A DNA stretch of 64,000 nt from NCBI RefSeq assembly GCF_021513195.1, contig NZ_CP090974.1:942001-1006000 (forward strand), in the 5' to 3' direction. This document shows positions 31,757-40,045 of the stretch, one piece after another; within the stretch, counting starts at the first letter, position 1; every line of letters begins with the position of its first letter. Source of the DNA: Shewanella sp. OMA3-2. GTDB lineage: Bacteria > Pseudomonadota > Gammaproteobacteria > Enterobacterales > Shewanellaceae. The position numbers and the translations under genes are program-made. The notes beneath the pieces were generated by a model that was not told the origin of the DNA, did not search any database, and saw only the letters and a program-made list of their open reading frames with translations.

Positions 31757-32203
31757 TTACCCTTTTAAAGGGAGTTTTCTGCCAATAAACATACCGACTA
31801 GCATAGCGATGACAAACCCAATAAATTTACCGTCTAAATTGGCTAAGTTAACAATAGCAGGCCCTGGACAAATACCCACTAATCCCCAGCCTAAGCCAAA
31901 TAAGCATGCGCCGATTAATAACTTTCTATCGATATGTTTTTTGGTAGGTAAAAAGAATTGATTGTCTAATAGCGGTTTACTTTTCGGTTTGACTAACAGC
32001 ATATAACCGATACTGAATACACTTAGTCCTGCAGCCATCACAATCGCAAGACTTGGGTCCCATTGGCCAAAAACGTCTAAAAAATTAAGTACTTTATTAG
32101 CATCAACCATTTGGGTAACAGTTAAGCCCAGTCCAAATAAACTGCCAGCAATAAACGCGACTAGTGCACGTATAAGAGAAGGTGAATGACGGTATTGGCT
32201 CAT
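31757..32203 (-). CDS. YeeE/YedE family membrane protein, second half-subunit
   Basis: This 148-residue protein has about four membrane helices and the conserved YeeE/YedE motif GWGLVGICPGPAIVNL containing the key Cys. The family includes thiosulphate and other sulphur-compound transporters (TsuA, PmpA/PmpB). It follows the companion gene directly: GGAGG lies inside the end of the upstream gene and the two are translationally coupled. Two half-size proteins would together make one transporter. Confidence 0.85.
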   Translation of the reverse strand: MSQYRHSPSLIRALVAFIAGSLFGLGLTVTQMVDANKVLNFLDVFGQWDPSLAIVMAAGLSVFSIGYMLLVKPKSKPLLDNQFFLPTKKHIDRKLLIGACLFGLGWGLVGICPGPAIVNLANLDGKFIGFVIAMLVGMFIGRKLPLKG

Positions 32204-32626
32204 TTATCCTCCTACAACATGACGGTTGATAAACACCACAATTGCAGCGACCAACATAAATACTATCGTTGCGACTATGGAGCGTACGGACATTCTACCT
32301 ATGCCGCAAATACCATGGCCACTTGTACAGCCTCCGCCTAAATAAGCTCCAAACCCCACAACAAATCCGCCACAAATGGTTAATCCCCAGCTGGCATCTA
32401 ATGTGGTAGGTAAAGTCAGACTAGCAAAAGGAGCGAGTAACCCACTGGCAATTAATCCCCCTAAAAAAGCCCAGCGCCAGCTCGTATGAGGGGTGTTGAA
32501 TTGTAAAGCGCCACTTAAAATGCCAGATATTCCAGCAATGCGCCCATTAACTACCAACAACAGTAATGCGCCAAAACCAAGAAGTGCGCCACCTATTAAC
32601 GCGCTGATGGGGGTGAATTCAGTCAT
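32204..32626 (-). CDS. YeeE/YedE family membrane protein, first half-subunit
   Basis: This 140-residue polytopic protein has the motif GGCTSGHGICGIGRMSVRS, typical of the N-terminal half of YeeE/YedE sulphur transporters, with cysteines expected to line the substrate path. It abuts the second half-gene without a gap. The substrate (thiosulphate, sulphite or polysulphide) cannot be read from the sequence. Confidence 0.87.
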   Translation of the reverse strand: MTEFTPISALIGGALLGFGALLLLVVNGRIAGISGILSGALQFNTPHTSWRWAFLGGLIASGLLAPFASLTLPTTLDASWGLTICGGFVVGFGAYLGGGCTSGHGICGIGRMSVRSIVATIVFMLVAAIVVFINRHVVGG

Positions 32627-32754
32627 GTTTATTTCACTTAATGAGATAAAAATAACAGTTTATCATATGGCAAAAATTAACCTAGTATGGTTAATGAGTG
32701 ATTCACATTAAGCAGGTATAATGGCGCTATTATTGAAAGTTAAGAGCCATATAG

Positions 32755-33279
32755 ATGAAATTAAGGCATGTAGATAAACCGCAGTATCGCAAGATGACTA
32801 ATCAAGTCCAATTTGGCGTGATAGCCATTTTAGCGATTTCGTCATTAGTGTTTGGTCAAATGTTAATTGCACTATTAGGGTCTACCACAGTGGTATCTGG
32901 CCAACCAACGGGAAACTTCTATTTTAACTTTGGCGGCGTAATTATGGGGCTTATGCTATGCACTTTAGTGGTAAAGCATGGCCGTAAAAAACCACAATAT
33001 GCTGACGTCTATTACGTTTGGCAGCTGAAGCAATTACAAAATAAAATTTACCGAAAATTGAATGCGGTTCAACAAGCTGCCGCTGATAATAATGTAAATG
33101 CACTAATCGTATTATGTTTTTATTATAAAAGTTTAGCGATTGTTTATGAGTTAGATAACAATACTTTGACCATGGAAGAAGTCAATCGACAAGTCAGTCT
33201 GGTAGAGCAAAAAATTCAAGATAGTAACTTAAACTGTAATGCAGATGATTTCAGCGTTGAACTGTTAAGTGATTTTTAA
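32755..33279 (+). CDS. DUF3087 membrane protein
   Basis: This 174-residue protein has two membrane helices (about 20-42 and 57-76) joined by a short Gly/Thr loop, then a charged helical cytoplasmic domain. The start MKLRHVDKPQYRKMTN and overall plan match DUF3087, found in Shewanella, Vibrio and relatives with no known function. It stands alone between divergent and convergent neighbours and is followed by a strong hairpin terminator. Confidence 0.82.
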   Translation: MKLRHVDKPQYRKMTNQVQFGVIAILAISSLVFGQMLIALLGSTTVVSGQPTGNFYFNFGGVIMGLMLCTLVVKHGRKKPQYADVYYVWQLKQLQNKIYRKLNAVQQAAADNNVNALIVLCFYYKSLAIVYELDNNTLTMEEVNRQVSLVEQKIQDSNLNCNADDFSVELLSDF

Positions 33280-33334
33280 AGTATGATTTAACCGTAATTG
33301 ATTTTATATCACTGTCTAATTAGTCAATTAACAC

Positions 33335-33365
33335 AAAAAAGCCAAGGTGGAAACCTTGGCTTTTT
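33335..33365. terminator. Bidirectional terminator between DUF3087 gene and ohr
   Basis: An 8-bp GC-rich stem (33341-33348 with 33353-33360) and GGAA loop are flanked by A6 on the left and T5 on the right, so it can terminate both converging genes. Confidence 0.9.
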
Positions 33366-33404
33366 GTTAGAACAAATTCAATCATATTTAACGTACTTAA
33401 ACCG

Positions 33405-33827
33405 TTAGATAGCAATGCTGTTAACCGTTAGCTTCACATCAATATTACCGCGAACCGCATTCGAATATGGACACACTTGGTGAGCAGCCTGAACTAGCTT
33501 AACCGCATCATCTTGCGCTAAATCTAATTCAACCGCTAATGCGACAGTAAGCGCAAACCCCTTATTATCATTCGGACCTATACCCACAGTAGCGGTTGTT
33601 GGCGCAGCTTTAATAGCGACTTTCATTTCACGTGCTACATGTAAAATGGCGTTCGAGAAACAGGCTGCATAGCCCGCGGCAAATAACTGCTCAGGGTTAG
33701 TGTGCTCGCCAGTGCCTCCCATTTCTTTTGGATAGCTCAAGCCGACATCGAGTTTTTTATCATCTGTAGTCACTTGACCATTACGACCTGCTAACGCTGT
33801 TGCTGAAGTTGTGTATAAAGTTGTCAT
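33405..33827 (-). CDS. ohr: Organic hydroperoxide resistance protein Ohr
   Basis: This 140-residue Ohr/OsmC-family thiol peroxidase has both redox cysteines, C56 in AACFSN and C119 in QVCPYSNAVRGN, plus LFAAGYAAC. It reduces organic hydroperoxides in the cytoplasm with lipoylated proteins as electron donor. GAGG supports the start. Two operator-like palindromes upstream suggest control by a MarR-type OhrR regulator, but no ohrR gene is in the window. Confidence 0.95.
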   Translation of the reverse strand: MTTLYTTSATALAGRNGQVTTDDKKLDVGLSYPKEMGGTGEHTNPEQLFAAGYAACFSNAILHVAREMKVAIKAAPTTATVGIGPNDNKGFALTVALAVELDLAQDDAVKLVQAAHQVCPYSNAVRGNIDVKLTVNSIAI

Positions 33828-33850
33828 AGAAATACCTCAAAAATAAGTAA

Positions 33851-33874
33851 TATTAAGTTGTGCGCAATTAAGTT
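33851..33874. promoter_or_regulatory. Second OhrR-like operator, imperfect
   Basis: This 24-base block matches the perfect palindrome at 33908-33931 at 19 of 24 positions, including the shared GCGCAATT core. It lies closer to the ohr start. Two tandem sites 57 bases apart (start to start) suggest dimeric regulator binding around the promoter. Confidence 0.6.
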
Positions 33875-33907
33875 GTATTCACTATAGGTTATGTTTTTTC
33901 AATTTGC

Positions 33908-33931
33908 AATTAAATTGCGCGCAATTTAATT
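33908..33931. promoter_or_regulatory. Perfect 24-bp palindrome, OhrR-type operator candidate
   Basis: Two 12-base arms (AATTAAATTGCG and its exact complement) form a perfect palindrome about 80 bases upstream of ohr. OhrR boxes in other bacteria are AATT/TTGCAA-rich inverted repeats, so the identity is inferred from resemblance and position. Confidence 0.75.
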
Positions 33932-34108
33932 TGTGTTAATCATCAACCCAACTGTTTTATTAATATAACCTCATACGTAAAGGCGAGTTTTCAGCCCAAT
34001 CAAGCTCGATATCTCAGCCCAGTTCATCGTCATATATCAACCTTTGTGATGACATTTGTGGCTCAAAATTTAACTAAAGTTGGATGATAAAGCCATTGTG
34101 TAATGATT

Positions 34109-34126
34109 TTGTCATTTGATTGTCAT
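34109..34126 (+). promoter_or_regulatory. Pho box upstream of phoD
   Basis: TTGTCAT-TTGA-TTGTCAT gives two 7-base direct repeats with the 4-base spacer of the E. coli PhoB consensus (CTGTCAT repeats, 11-base period). It ends 87 bases before the phoD start, with AT-rich sequence able to serve as a -10 just downstream. It implies induction by phosphate starvation. Confidence 0.85.
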
Positions 34127-34213
34127 TCTGTATTAGCACAATAGCCGAACTTGTCTGACCTGTTGAGGTGGTTAGCATGCAGACATCATCATGAGTTCAA
34201 TAAGGAATATCGA

Positions 34214-35974
34214 ATGAAAACAGGGTTAAGTCGTCGCGATTTTTTAGCTATGTCAGCCAAAGGAGTTAGTGCGGTCGTTGTGTCATATGGATTAATGGGC
34301 TGTAACAGCGATGATGAAGCCATCTACTCTGGCCAATTTTTGCAGGGTATTGCCAGTGGCGACCCAGCCAAAGATGCTGTGATCTTATGGACCAGAGTTA
34401 CTCCAGACGTTGAAGCTGATATCACAGTGTCATGGGAAGTGGCCCGAGATGCTAATTTTAGCCAAATAGTCACTAACGGCGTAATGAAAACCAATGCTAA
34501 ACGTGACTATACGGTGAAAATTGATGCGGTTGGCCTTGACGCTGGCAAAGGATACTTTTATCGCTTTAAATCGGGTAAATATATTTCAGACGTTGGCATG
34601 ACTAAAACCTTACCAGAAGGCACTGTTGATTCAGTTAAATTGGCTGTGATGTCATGTGCAAACTATCCAGCAGGATATTTCAATGTATACGCATTGGCGG
34701 CTCAGCGCGATGATTTGGATGCGGTTATTCATCTGGGAGATTACTTGTATGAATACGGTCGTGGCGGGTATGCCAGTGAAGATGCGGCGGCTTTAGGTCG
34801 TGAAGTATTACCTGCGGGGGAGTTATTATTACTTAATGATTATCGCACGCGTTACGCCCAATACCGTAGTGATATGAGTTTGCAAAAACTGCATGCAAAA
34901 GTCGCTTTTATCACGGTATGGGACGATCACGAAGTGGCTAATGACACCTGGCGAGAGGGTGCTGAAAATCACAATGACAATGAAGGGGATTTTGATTTAC
35001 GTAAGCAAGCGGCACTGCAAGCGTATTTTGAATGGCTGCCCATTCGTCCTTGGAGTGAAGGTAACCATCAAGAGATTTATCGTAGCTTTAACTATGGTGA
35101 TTTAGTGGATTTACATATGCTAGATACTCGATTGCTGGGGCGAGACAAACAGCTAGACTATGCTAACTACATGGACCCGGCAACAAAGGCATTTAATAGC
35201 GCCGCCTTTTTAGGTGATGTAACGGATGTTAATCGCACCATGCTAGGCCAATCTCAATTATTATGGTTACAGCAAACATTACTTGAATCCACAGCTAAGT
35301 GGCAGGTGCTAGGACAGCAAGTGTTGATGGGCAAAATGTTGCTACCAGCGGCGATAGCGACGCAACAAATGAGTATTCCTCAATTTGCTCAGCTGACGAC
35401 GTTAGCTCAATTAGCCGCGCGTGCGCAGGCGGGCGATCCGACATTATCTGCGCAAGAGTTAGCGTATTTACAAGCAAATCAAAGCCAGCTGACCCCTGAG
35501 GTGATAACCTTACTTCAATTGCCATCAATTCCTTATAATTTAGATGCTTGGGATGGCTATGCCTATGAGCGTGAAGTTATTTTAGCGACGGCAAAATCGA
35601 TGCAACATAATCTTGTGGTTGTGGCGGGTGACACTCACAATGCTTGGGCCAGTGAACTTGTTGACAATCAGGGAGATACGGTTGGGGTTGAGTTTGCAAC
35701 TAGCTCAGTGTCTTCACCAGGGTTGGAATATTATTTGGGTCTATCAGATGATGAAATGCCGGCAACGGAAGCAGCAATTGTTAATCTTGTTACTGATTTA
35801 AAATATGCTAATTTAAAAGATCGTGGTTACTTATTACTGACATTTAATGCCGAAGAAGCAAGTAGCGAGTGGCTGTATGTAAACACTATTAAAGATAAGT
35901 CATTCACGACAGTAGTTGAGCGTTCTGCATCCGCAACCGTTAAAGCCCAACAACCCAAAATTATTATTAGTTAA
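34214..35974 (+). CDS. phoD: PhoD-type alkaline phosphatase, Tat-exported
   Basis: From ATG 34214 (AAGGAAT upstream) the protein begins MKTGLSRRDFLAMSAKG, a twin-arginine signal, with a Cys at LMGCNSDDE that could be lipidated. A fibronectin-like N-terminal PhoD domain (ILWTRVTP, VSWEVARDANF) precedes the metallophosphatase domain with SCANYPAGYFNVY, HLGDYLYEYG, WDDHEVANDTW and VVVAGDTHNAWAS, which supply Ca/Fe ligands. It hydrolyses phosphate mono- and diesters in the periplasm. It differs from typical PhoD in a long insert at about 380-455 (YLQANQSQLTPEV region). The Pho box upstream fits its function. Confidence 0.93.
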   Translation: MKTGLSRRDFLAMSAKGVSAVVVSYGLMGCNSDDEAIYSGQFLQGIASGDPAKDAVILWTRVTPDVEADITVSWEVARDANFSQIVTNGVMKTNAKRDYTVKIDAVGLDAGKGYFYRFKSGKYISDVGMTKTLPEGTVDSVKLAVMSCANYPAGYFNVYALAAQRDDLDAVIHLGDYLYEYGRGGYASEDAAALGREVLPAGELLLLNDYRTRYAQYRSDMSLQKLHAKVAFITVWDDHEVANDTWREGAENHNDNEGDFDLRKQAALQAYFEWLPIRPWSEGNHQEIYRSFNYGDLVDLHMLDTRLLGRDKQLDYANYMDPATKAFNSAAFLGDVTDVNRTMLGQSQLLWLQQTLLESTAKWQVLGQQVLMGKMLLPAAIATQQMSIPQFAQLTTLAQLAARAQAGDPTLSAQELAYLQANQSQLTPEVITLLQLPSIPYNLDAWDGYAYEREVILATAKSMQHNLVVVAGDTHNAWASELVDNQGDTVGVEFATSSVSSPGLEYYLGLSDDEMPATEAAIVNLVTDLKYANLKDRGYLLLTFNAEEASSEWLYVNTIKDKSFTTVVERSASATVKAQQPKIIIS

Positions 35975-36049
35975 TAATCTCACTCTTAAGCCAATATGAG
36001 TGGTGATATTGGCTTAAGTGTTCATTGCCTGAGGTGATAAATGGCTAGT

Positions 36050-37105
36050 TTAGTCTATGGTGAGCGCGACAATTTTTAGTGGGTGGTTGTCATCAAAAGA
36101 AGGGAAGTCCTGGTGACAATTCAGCCATTCAATATTAAGAATATTTCGACCTTGCTTTTCAACGCAGCGAATTAAACTGTCCAACCATGCTTGACGTTCC
36201 ACTTTAGCCACATTATTACAGCACACTATAGTGCCGCCCGCTTTAGTGGTTAGCATGGCGGGTTTAAATAAACCCTGGTAATCGTTAATTAAATCCACCA
36301 CCCCAAAGACACTTTTGGCAAAACGTGGCGGGTCTAAAAACACTAAATCGAAACTGGTTTTAGCCAGCTTAGGAAACTTTGGCAGTTTTTGATTGCGACG
36401 TCCGCCAACGGGTAAACCGGCTAGTTGACGCAAGGCTGGAAACGCATCGCTTTGTATGAACTCACATACAGATTCCACTTTATTCAGCGTGGCATTTTTC
36501 TGGCCTGCTGCTAATGCAAAAGATGAAAAATCGACATTCATTACCCGTTTGGCACCGCCAACGGCGGCCGCAGTACCAATACCGCACGTATATGAAAATA
36601 GATTCAACACTGTTTTATTTTGACTGTGCTTATACATGTATTCACGGCCAATACGCATGTCTAAAAACAGTAATGGATCTTGGCCTTCATGGCGTAACTT
36701 AGTGGTAAAGGCGATACCGTTTTCATGCATCACTTGTTCCGACATAGCATAGTCTTGTGCTTCGTTGACTAAGTTGTTTGCTACGCGAGAGTTCTTATGT
36801 GAGCGGTCGTTGTAAACCACAAAAAAATCGCCATGTAGCGATAAAACATCAGTAATTTTTTTAAGTTGCACATCACTCAACGTGTCATGAAAAGACTGCA
36901 CCAACCAGGCATCGCCATAGCGGTCGATGTTTAAGCCGTTAGCGCCTTCAACTGTGCCATGAAATACCCGGTAGCAGTCAGTGTTATTTAGCTTAGCTTG
37001 AGCAAAAAAGGCTTGGCGCTTTAGCATGGCATCAGCGAGCACTTTACTAAAATCTATTTCATCTGATGGTATTAATGAAGGGGTAGAAGGCGTTTGAGTG
37101 GTCAT
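36050..37105 (-). CDS. Class I SAM-dependent methyltransferase, RlmI/RlmK-like
   Basis: This 351-residue protein has the organisation of 23S rRNA cytosine methyltransferases: YRVFHGTVEGANGLNIDRYG near the N-terminus, a SAM site VLNLFSYTCGIGTAAAVGGA, an acidic MNVDFSS, and a catalytic-type VFLDPPRFAKS. The cytosine-C5 class would need further cysteines that I cannot place with certainty. The substrate is therefore given only as probably rRNA. It is monocistronic. Confidence 0.82.
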   Translation of the reverse strand: MTTQTPSTPSLIPSDEIDFSKVLADAMLKRQAFFAQAKLNNTDCYRVFHGTVEGANGLNIDRYGDAWLVQSFHDTLSDVQLKKITDVLSLHGDFFVVYNDRSHKNSRVANNLVNEAQDYAMSEQVMHENGIAFTTKLRHEGQDPLLFLDMRIGREYMYKHSQNKTVLNLFSYTCGIGTAAAVGGAKRVMNVDFSSFALAAGQKNATLNKVESVCEFIQSDAFPALRQLAGLPVGGRRNQKLPKFPKLAKTSFDLVFLDPPRFAKSVFGVVDLINDYQGLFKPAMLTTKAGGTIVCCNNVAKVERQAWLDSLIRCVEKQGRNILNIEWLNCHQDFPSFDDNHPLKIVALTID

Positions 37106-37195
37106 AAGAGAAGCCGCTTGAATATGGTTGCAAGCCGACTATTATATCAGAGAATTTTATGTGGTTTCGAATAACGACAAGGTTTATTTAAGCGA

Positions 37196-37603
37196 TTAAT
37201 TATCTGACACTGGGTGAACCTTAAATGTTTTGTCAGCAACAATTTTATCGTTCAGTTCTAGCGTCATCCGCCAATCTCCGGTTTTATTGCTAACCGGCGC
37301 CCAGATACAATCACCTAAATAAAATTGCCAATCGTTTTGTTTAATAAAAACTTCACCGTCAAAAGGCGGACGAATATTGCCCTCAGCATCCGGTATATTG
37401 GGGTGATAAATGCAATAACGTAGCCGCTGGTTTTTAGCTTTGCGAATACGAACGATAAAGCCAAATTCGATATCTAGCGTGGCAGGAACATGCACTGTTG
37501 CCTGTAAAAATTGTGGCAACTTTTCACTTTTGCTGTCCCATTGACTAAAAATGCCGCTGTAAACAATGCTGACATTGGGCTTAAGTTTACTCACGAACAA
37601 CAC
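37196..37603 (-). CDS. DUF3859 domain protein
   Basis: This 135-residue protein has beta-rich blocks IVYSGIFSQWDSKSEKLP, LDIEFGFIVRIRKA, IYHPNIPDAEG and GDWRMTLELNDKIVADKTF, matching DUF3859, a small family with no known function. No signal peptide or membrane segment is visible. It lies 58 bases after aroQ on the same strand. Confidence 0.78.
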   Translation of the reverse strand: MLFVSKLKPNVSIVYSGIFSQWDSKSEKLPQFLQATVHVPATLDIEFGFIVRIRKAKNQRLRYCIYHPNIPDAEGNIRPPFDGEVFIKQNDWQFYLGDCIWAPVSNKTGDWRMTLELNDKIVADKTFKVHPVSDN

Positions 37604-37661
37604 CTTTACTATCTTAAATTACTCATCGCCAGATGCTAGCGGCGAAACATACTGCTTAAAA

Positions 37662-38117
37662 CTAATGCTGCGCATTATTATCTTGTAGGTGTTTCAGTGC
37701 AGCTTGCAGGGCAAACTGATAACCCTGTGCGCCTAAGCCACAAATAACGCCAATGGCTTTATCAGAAAAATACGAGTGATGTCTAAATGGCTCTCGGGCA
37801 TGAACATTGGATAAATGCACTTCAATAAACGGAATAGCAACGCCCAAGATAGCATCGCGTATGGCTACGCTGGTATGGGTAAATGCCGCCGGATTAATAA
37901 TAATAAACTGTGCGTCGGTTGCATGAATCGCATCAATAATTTCATGTTCCGCATTAGATTGAATATGGTCGAGTACTACACCCGCAGCACTGGCAGGTCC
38001 TTGCAATTCAGACACTATGGCCGCCAAGTTTTGTGTGCCGTAATGGCCTGGCTCACGACGTCCCAGTAAATTTAAATTAGGGCCATTAACTAATAAAATT
38101 TTTGCGGTTTGGCTCAT
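37662..38117 (-). CDS. aroQ: Type II 3-dehydroquinate dehydratase
   Basis: This 151-residue AroQ catalyses the third shikimate step, forming dodecameric enzymes in the cytoplasm. Motifs: [17 protein letters not shown] with the active-site Arg and Tyr, the substrate-binding [13 protein letters not shown], and [17 protein letters not shown]. It is not beside accB/accC as in many gammaproteobacteria, so it may be the only copy or a second one; the window cannot tell. Confidence 0.95.
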   Translation of the reverse strand: MSQTAKILLVNGPNLNLLGRREPGHYGTQNLAAIVSELQGPASAAGVVLDHIQSNAEHEIIDAIHATDAQFIIINPAAFTHTSVAIRDAILGVAIPFIEVHLSNVHAREPFRHHSYFSDKAIGVICGLGAQGYQFALQAALKHLQDNNAQH

Positions 38118-38225
38118 GATAATCCTTTGGCAATCACACTAGGAGAGGTTATTTATTATTTCAGTTAGCTTGTTTTTAACCCAAGTTAGCTATTCAGTAA
38201 ACTTAAATTTATTCAAGCAAGTCAA

Positions 38226-38645
38226 TTAATCAAACTTTGGCTTACCCTGGCGCAATGCTTTAGTGGCGCCGCGTTGTTTTTTGGTTTCAATACGCCGTTT
38301 TTGACTGCCTTTAGTCGCTTTGGTTGCAATACGCTTTTTGGCGACAATGGTGGCGCTTTTTACCAGCAAAATAAATTGCTCTAATGCCTGCTGTCGGTTG
38401 AAATCTTGACTGCGAGATTGCTGGCACTTAATAATGATTTTACCGCTTTGGGTAATACGGTGATCAGCTTTAGTTAACAGCTTTTGTTTATAAAAGTCAG
38501 GTAACGACGATTGATTGATGTCGAAGATCAGTTGTGCAGCGGTAGACACTTTATTGATATGTTGCCCACCCGCACCGCTTGAGCGCACAAATTGCCACTC
38601 AATTTCTTTGTCTTCGATGGTTACGCTATTAGTAATATTTATCAT
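38226..38645 (-). CDS. arfB: Alternative ribosome-rescue factor ArfB
   Basis: This 139-residue protein from ATG 38645 has the release-factor GGQ motif in RSSGAGGQHINKVS and a basic C-terminal tail (KKRIATKATKGSQKRR...) that inserts into the empty mRNA channel. ArfB hydrolyses peptidyl-tRNA on ribosomes stalled without a stop codon. The longer frame to 38771 adds 42 residues unlike the family and is rejected. No strong ribosome site precedes the chosen start. Confidence 0.92.
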   Translation of the reverse strand: MINITNSVTIEDKEIEWQFVRSSGAGGQHINKVSTAAQLIFDINQSSLPDFYKQKLLTKADHRITQSGKIIIKCQQSRSQDFNRQQALEQFILLVKSATIVAKKRIATKATKGSQKRRIETKKQRGATKALRQGKPKFD

Positions 38646-38782
38646 ACTGTAAAGGGTATCACTTTTTAGATTAAAAATAGTTATATATTGGCGACAGTAA
38701 TATTTGTTATGATTCGCGTCATTGAAGTGAATGTCTGGTAGACCAATTTTATGGCTACTTAGCCATGACACCGGAGCTGTTT

Positions 38783-39154
38783 ATGTTATGCCAAATTTCT
38801 GATATCGCCAAAGGCGTTATTAGCCTGTTTGTAAGCGGGCGTTTGTCTGCCAAAGATTATCGCGCATGTTTACAACCCGCGATTAAATCTTACCGCAAAG
38901 ACTGGGGTCAAGTGTGCTTGTATATTGAAGCCGATGTGCTGTTAGAGGGGTGGGAGTTTGGCTCGTTAACCGGCAGTGGTGAAGTACAGTTGCCTGAGTT
39001 TGATGCATTAGTGTTTGTTGGCGGCCCTGACTGGGTGGGTAACTCTGTTAGATTAATGGGACCGTTTATGCAAGGTGAAGTAGCCTGGTTTCCATTAGCG
39101 CAAAAGCAAGATGCCATTAATTGGATTACCAAACGATCACAGCACAAAGCTTAA
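38783..39154 (+). CDS. SpoIIAA-like (STAS/SEC14-type) protein
   Basis: From ATG 38783, with GGAG six bases upstream, this encodes 123 residues with alternating strands and helices: GVISLFVSGRLSAKDYRACL, QVCLYIEADVLLEGWEFGSL and an AWFPLAQKQDAINWI end. The pattern matches the SpoIIAA-like family of small STAS/SEC14-fold proteins. Function is unknown. It is divergent from arfB. Confidence 0.72.
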   Translation: MLCQISDIAKGVISLFVSGRLSAKDYRACLQPAIKSYRKDWGQVCLYIEADVLLEGWEFGSLTGSGEVQLPEFDALVFVGGPDWVGNSVRLMGPFMQGEVAWFPLAQKQDAINWITKRSQHKA

Positions 39155-39242
39155 TTGTGACAGCTTAATCATGACAAAAAATTTGTATTATAAGAATTAA
39201 GGCAACTTGTCTAATTCAGTGTTAACACATCAAGGAAATACT

Positions 39243-39419
39243 ATGTTATTCAAAAAATTATTAGCATTATCGGCAGTGGGTATTTTCACCTTAGGCTTAG
39301 CAGCATGTACGCCTGAAGTGGGTAGTGATGCCTGGTGTAAGCAAATGAAAGATAAAAAGAGTGGTGATTGGTCAGCCAATGAAGCGGCCGATTATGCTAA
39401 ACACTGCGTATTTAAATAA
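39243..39419 (+). CDS. DUF3012 small lipoprotein
   Basis: From ATG 39243 (AAGGAAA upstream) a 58-residue lipoprotein has signal MLFKKLLALSAVGIFTLGLA ahead of the lipobox Cys, then the compact DUF3012 sequence GSDAWCKQMKDKKSGDWS and AADYAKHCVFK. The two remaining cysteines could form a disulphide. Function is unknown. Confidence 0.85.
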   Translation: MLFKKLLALSAVGIFTLGLAACTPEVGSDAWCKQMKDKKSGDWSANEAADYAKHCVFK

Positions 39420-39431
39420 ACGCCGTTTTAG

Positions 39432-39884
39432 ATGATTTACATGAGCCACCTTAATTCGTTTTCAATGATGCAATCAATCAAGTTTTTGGTTGTGGTTATT
39501 GTGCTGCAGTTTACCGGCGCGAATTTGGGTGGCCATCAATTACATATTGGCAATAGTACTGAAGAGCAAGCTAATCACGAGCATATTCAGTTTAGCGCTA
39601 ATGTGGATATGACAGCCTTGGTTGTGCTGGCTGAATGTATTCAGTGCAGTTGTGCTGCCGATGGTGCCCGCGAACATGCTCCTACCGATGATCATTCTCA
39701 CCCAGCACCAACAGACAAAATGGTTGATTTATGCCTAGACTGCCAATGTCATGGCGGTTTAGTGGCCATTGTTATTCCTGATAATGTTGACGCCGCAACA
39801 CAAATTACTCAACAACCGCTACAAATGACACCTTCATATTTAGCACCTGCTTTAGGTGCATCGTACCGCCCTCCAATAGCGTAA
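39432..39884 (+). CDS. His/Cys-rich exported protein ahead of metal efflux genes
   Basis: This 150-residue protein has an N-terminal hydrophobic segment (about 16-33) and a mature region rich in possible metal ligands: HQLHIG, NHEHIQF, ECIQCSCAADGAREH, DDHSHP, CLDCQCHGG. A role as periplasmic metal-binding protein feeding the downstream RND pump is inference from composition and position. Start is uncertain (Met1, Met4 or Met12-13); no good ribosome site precedes any of them. It resembles DUF2946-like small proteins only loosely. Confidence 0.6.
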   Translation: MIYMSHLNSFSMMQSIKFLVVVIVLQFTGANLGGHQLHIGNSTEEQANHEHIQFSANVDMTALVVLAECIQCSCAADGAREHAPTDDHSHPAPTDKMVDLCLDCQCHGGLVAIVIPDNVDAATQITQQPLQMTPSYLAPALGASYRPPIA

Positions 39885-40045
39885 ATCCTGTTTAATTCAC
39901 TTTATGGTCAGTTTGCCGTGACAACACGCAAGCTTGAATCTTTTTAGTAGCTGAATTAGTACTTTTTTGCCTTTAAAGCTGCTTAGCTTTAAGTCATAGC
40001 AGCAAGAGTGCTCACTTCAGTTATGTTTGAATTCTAGGATTTATC

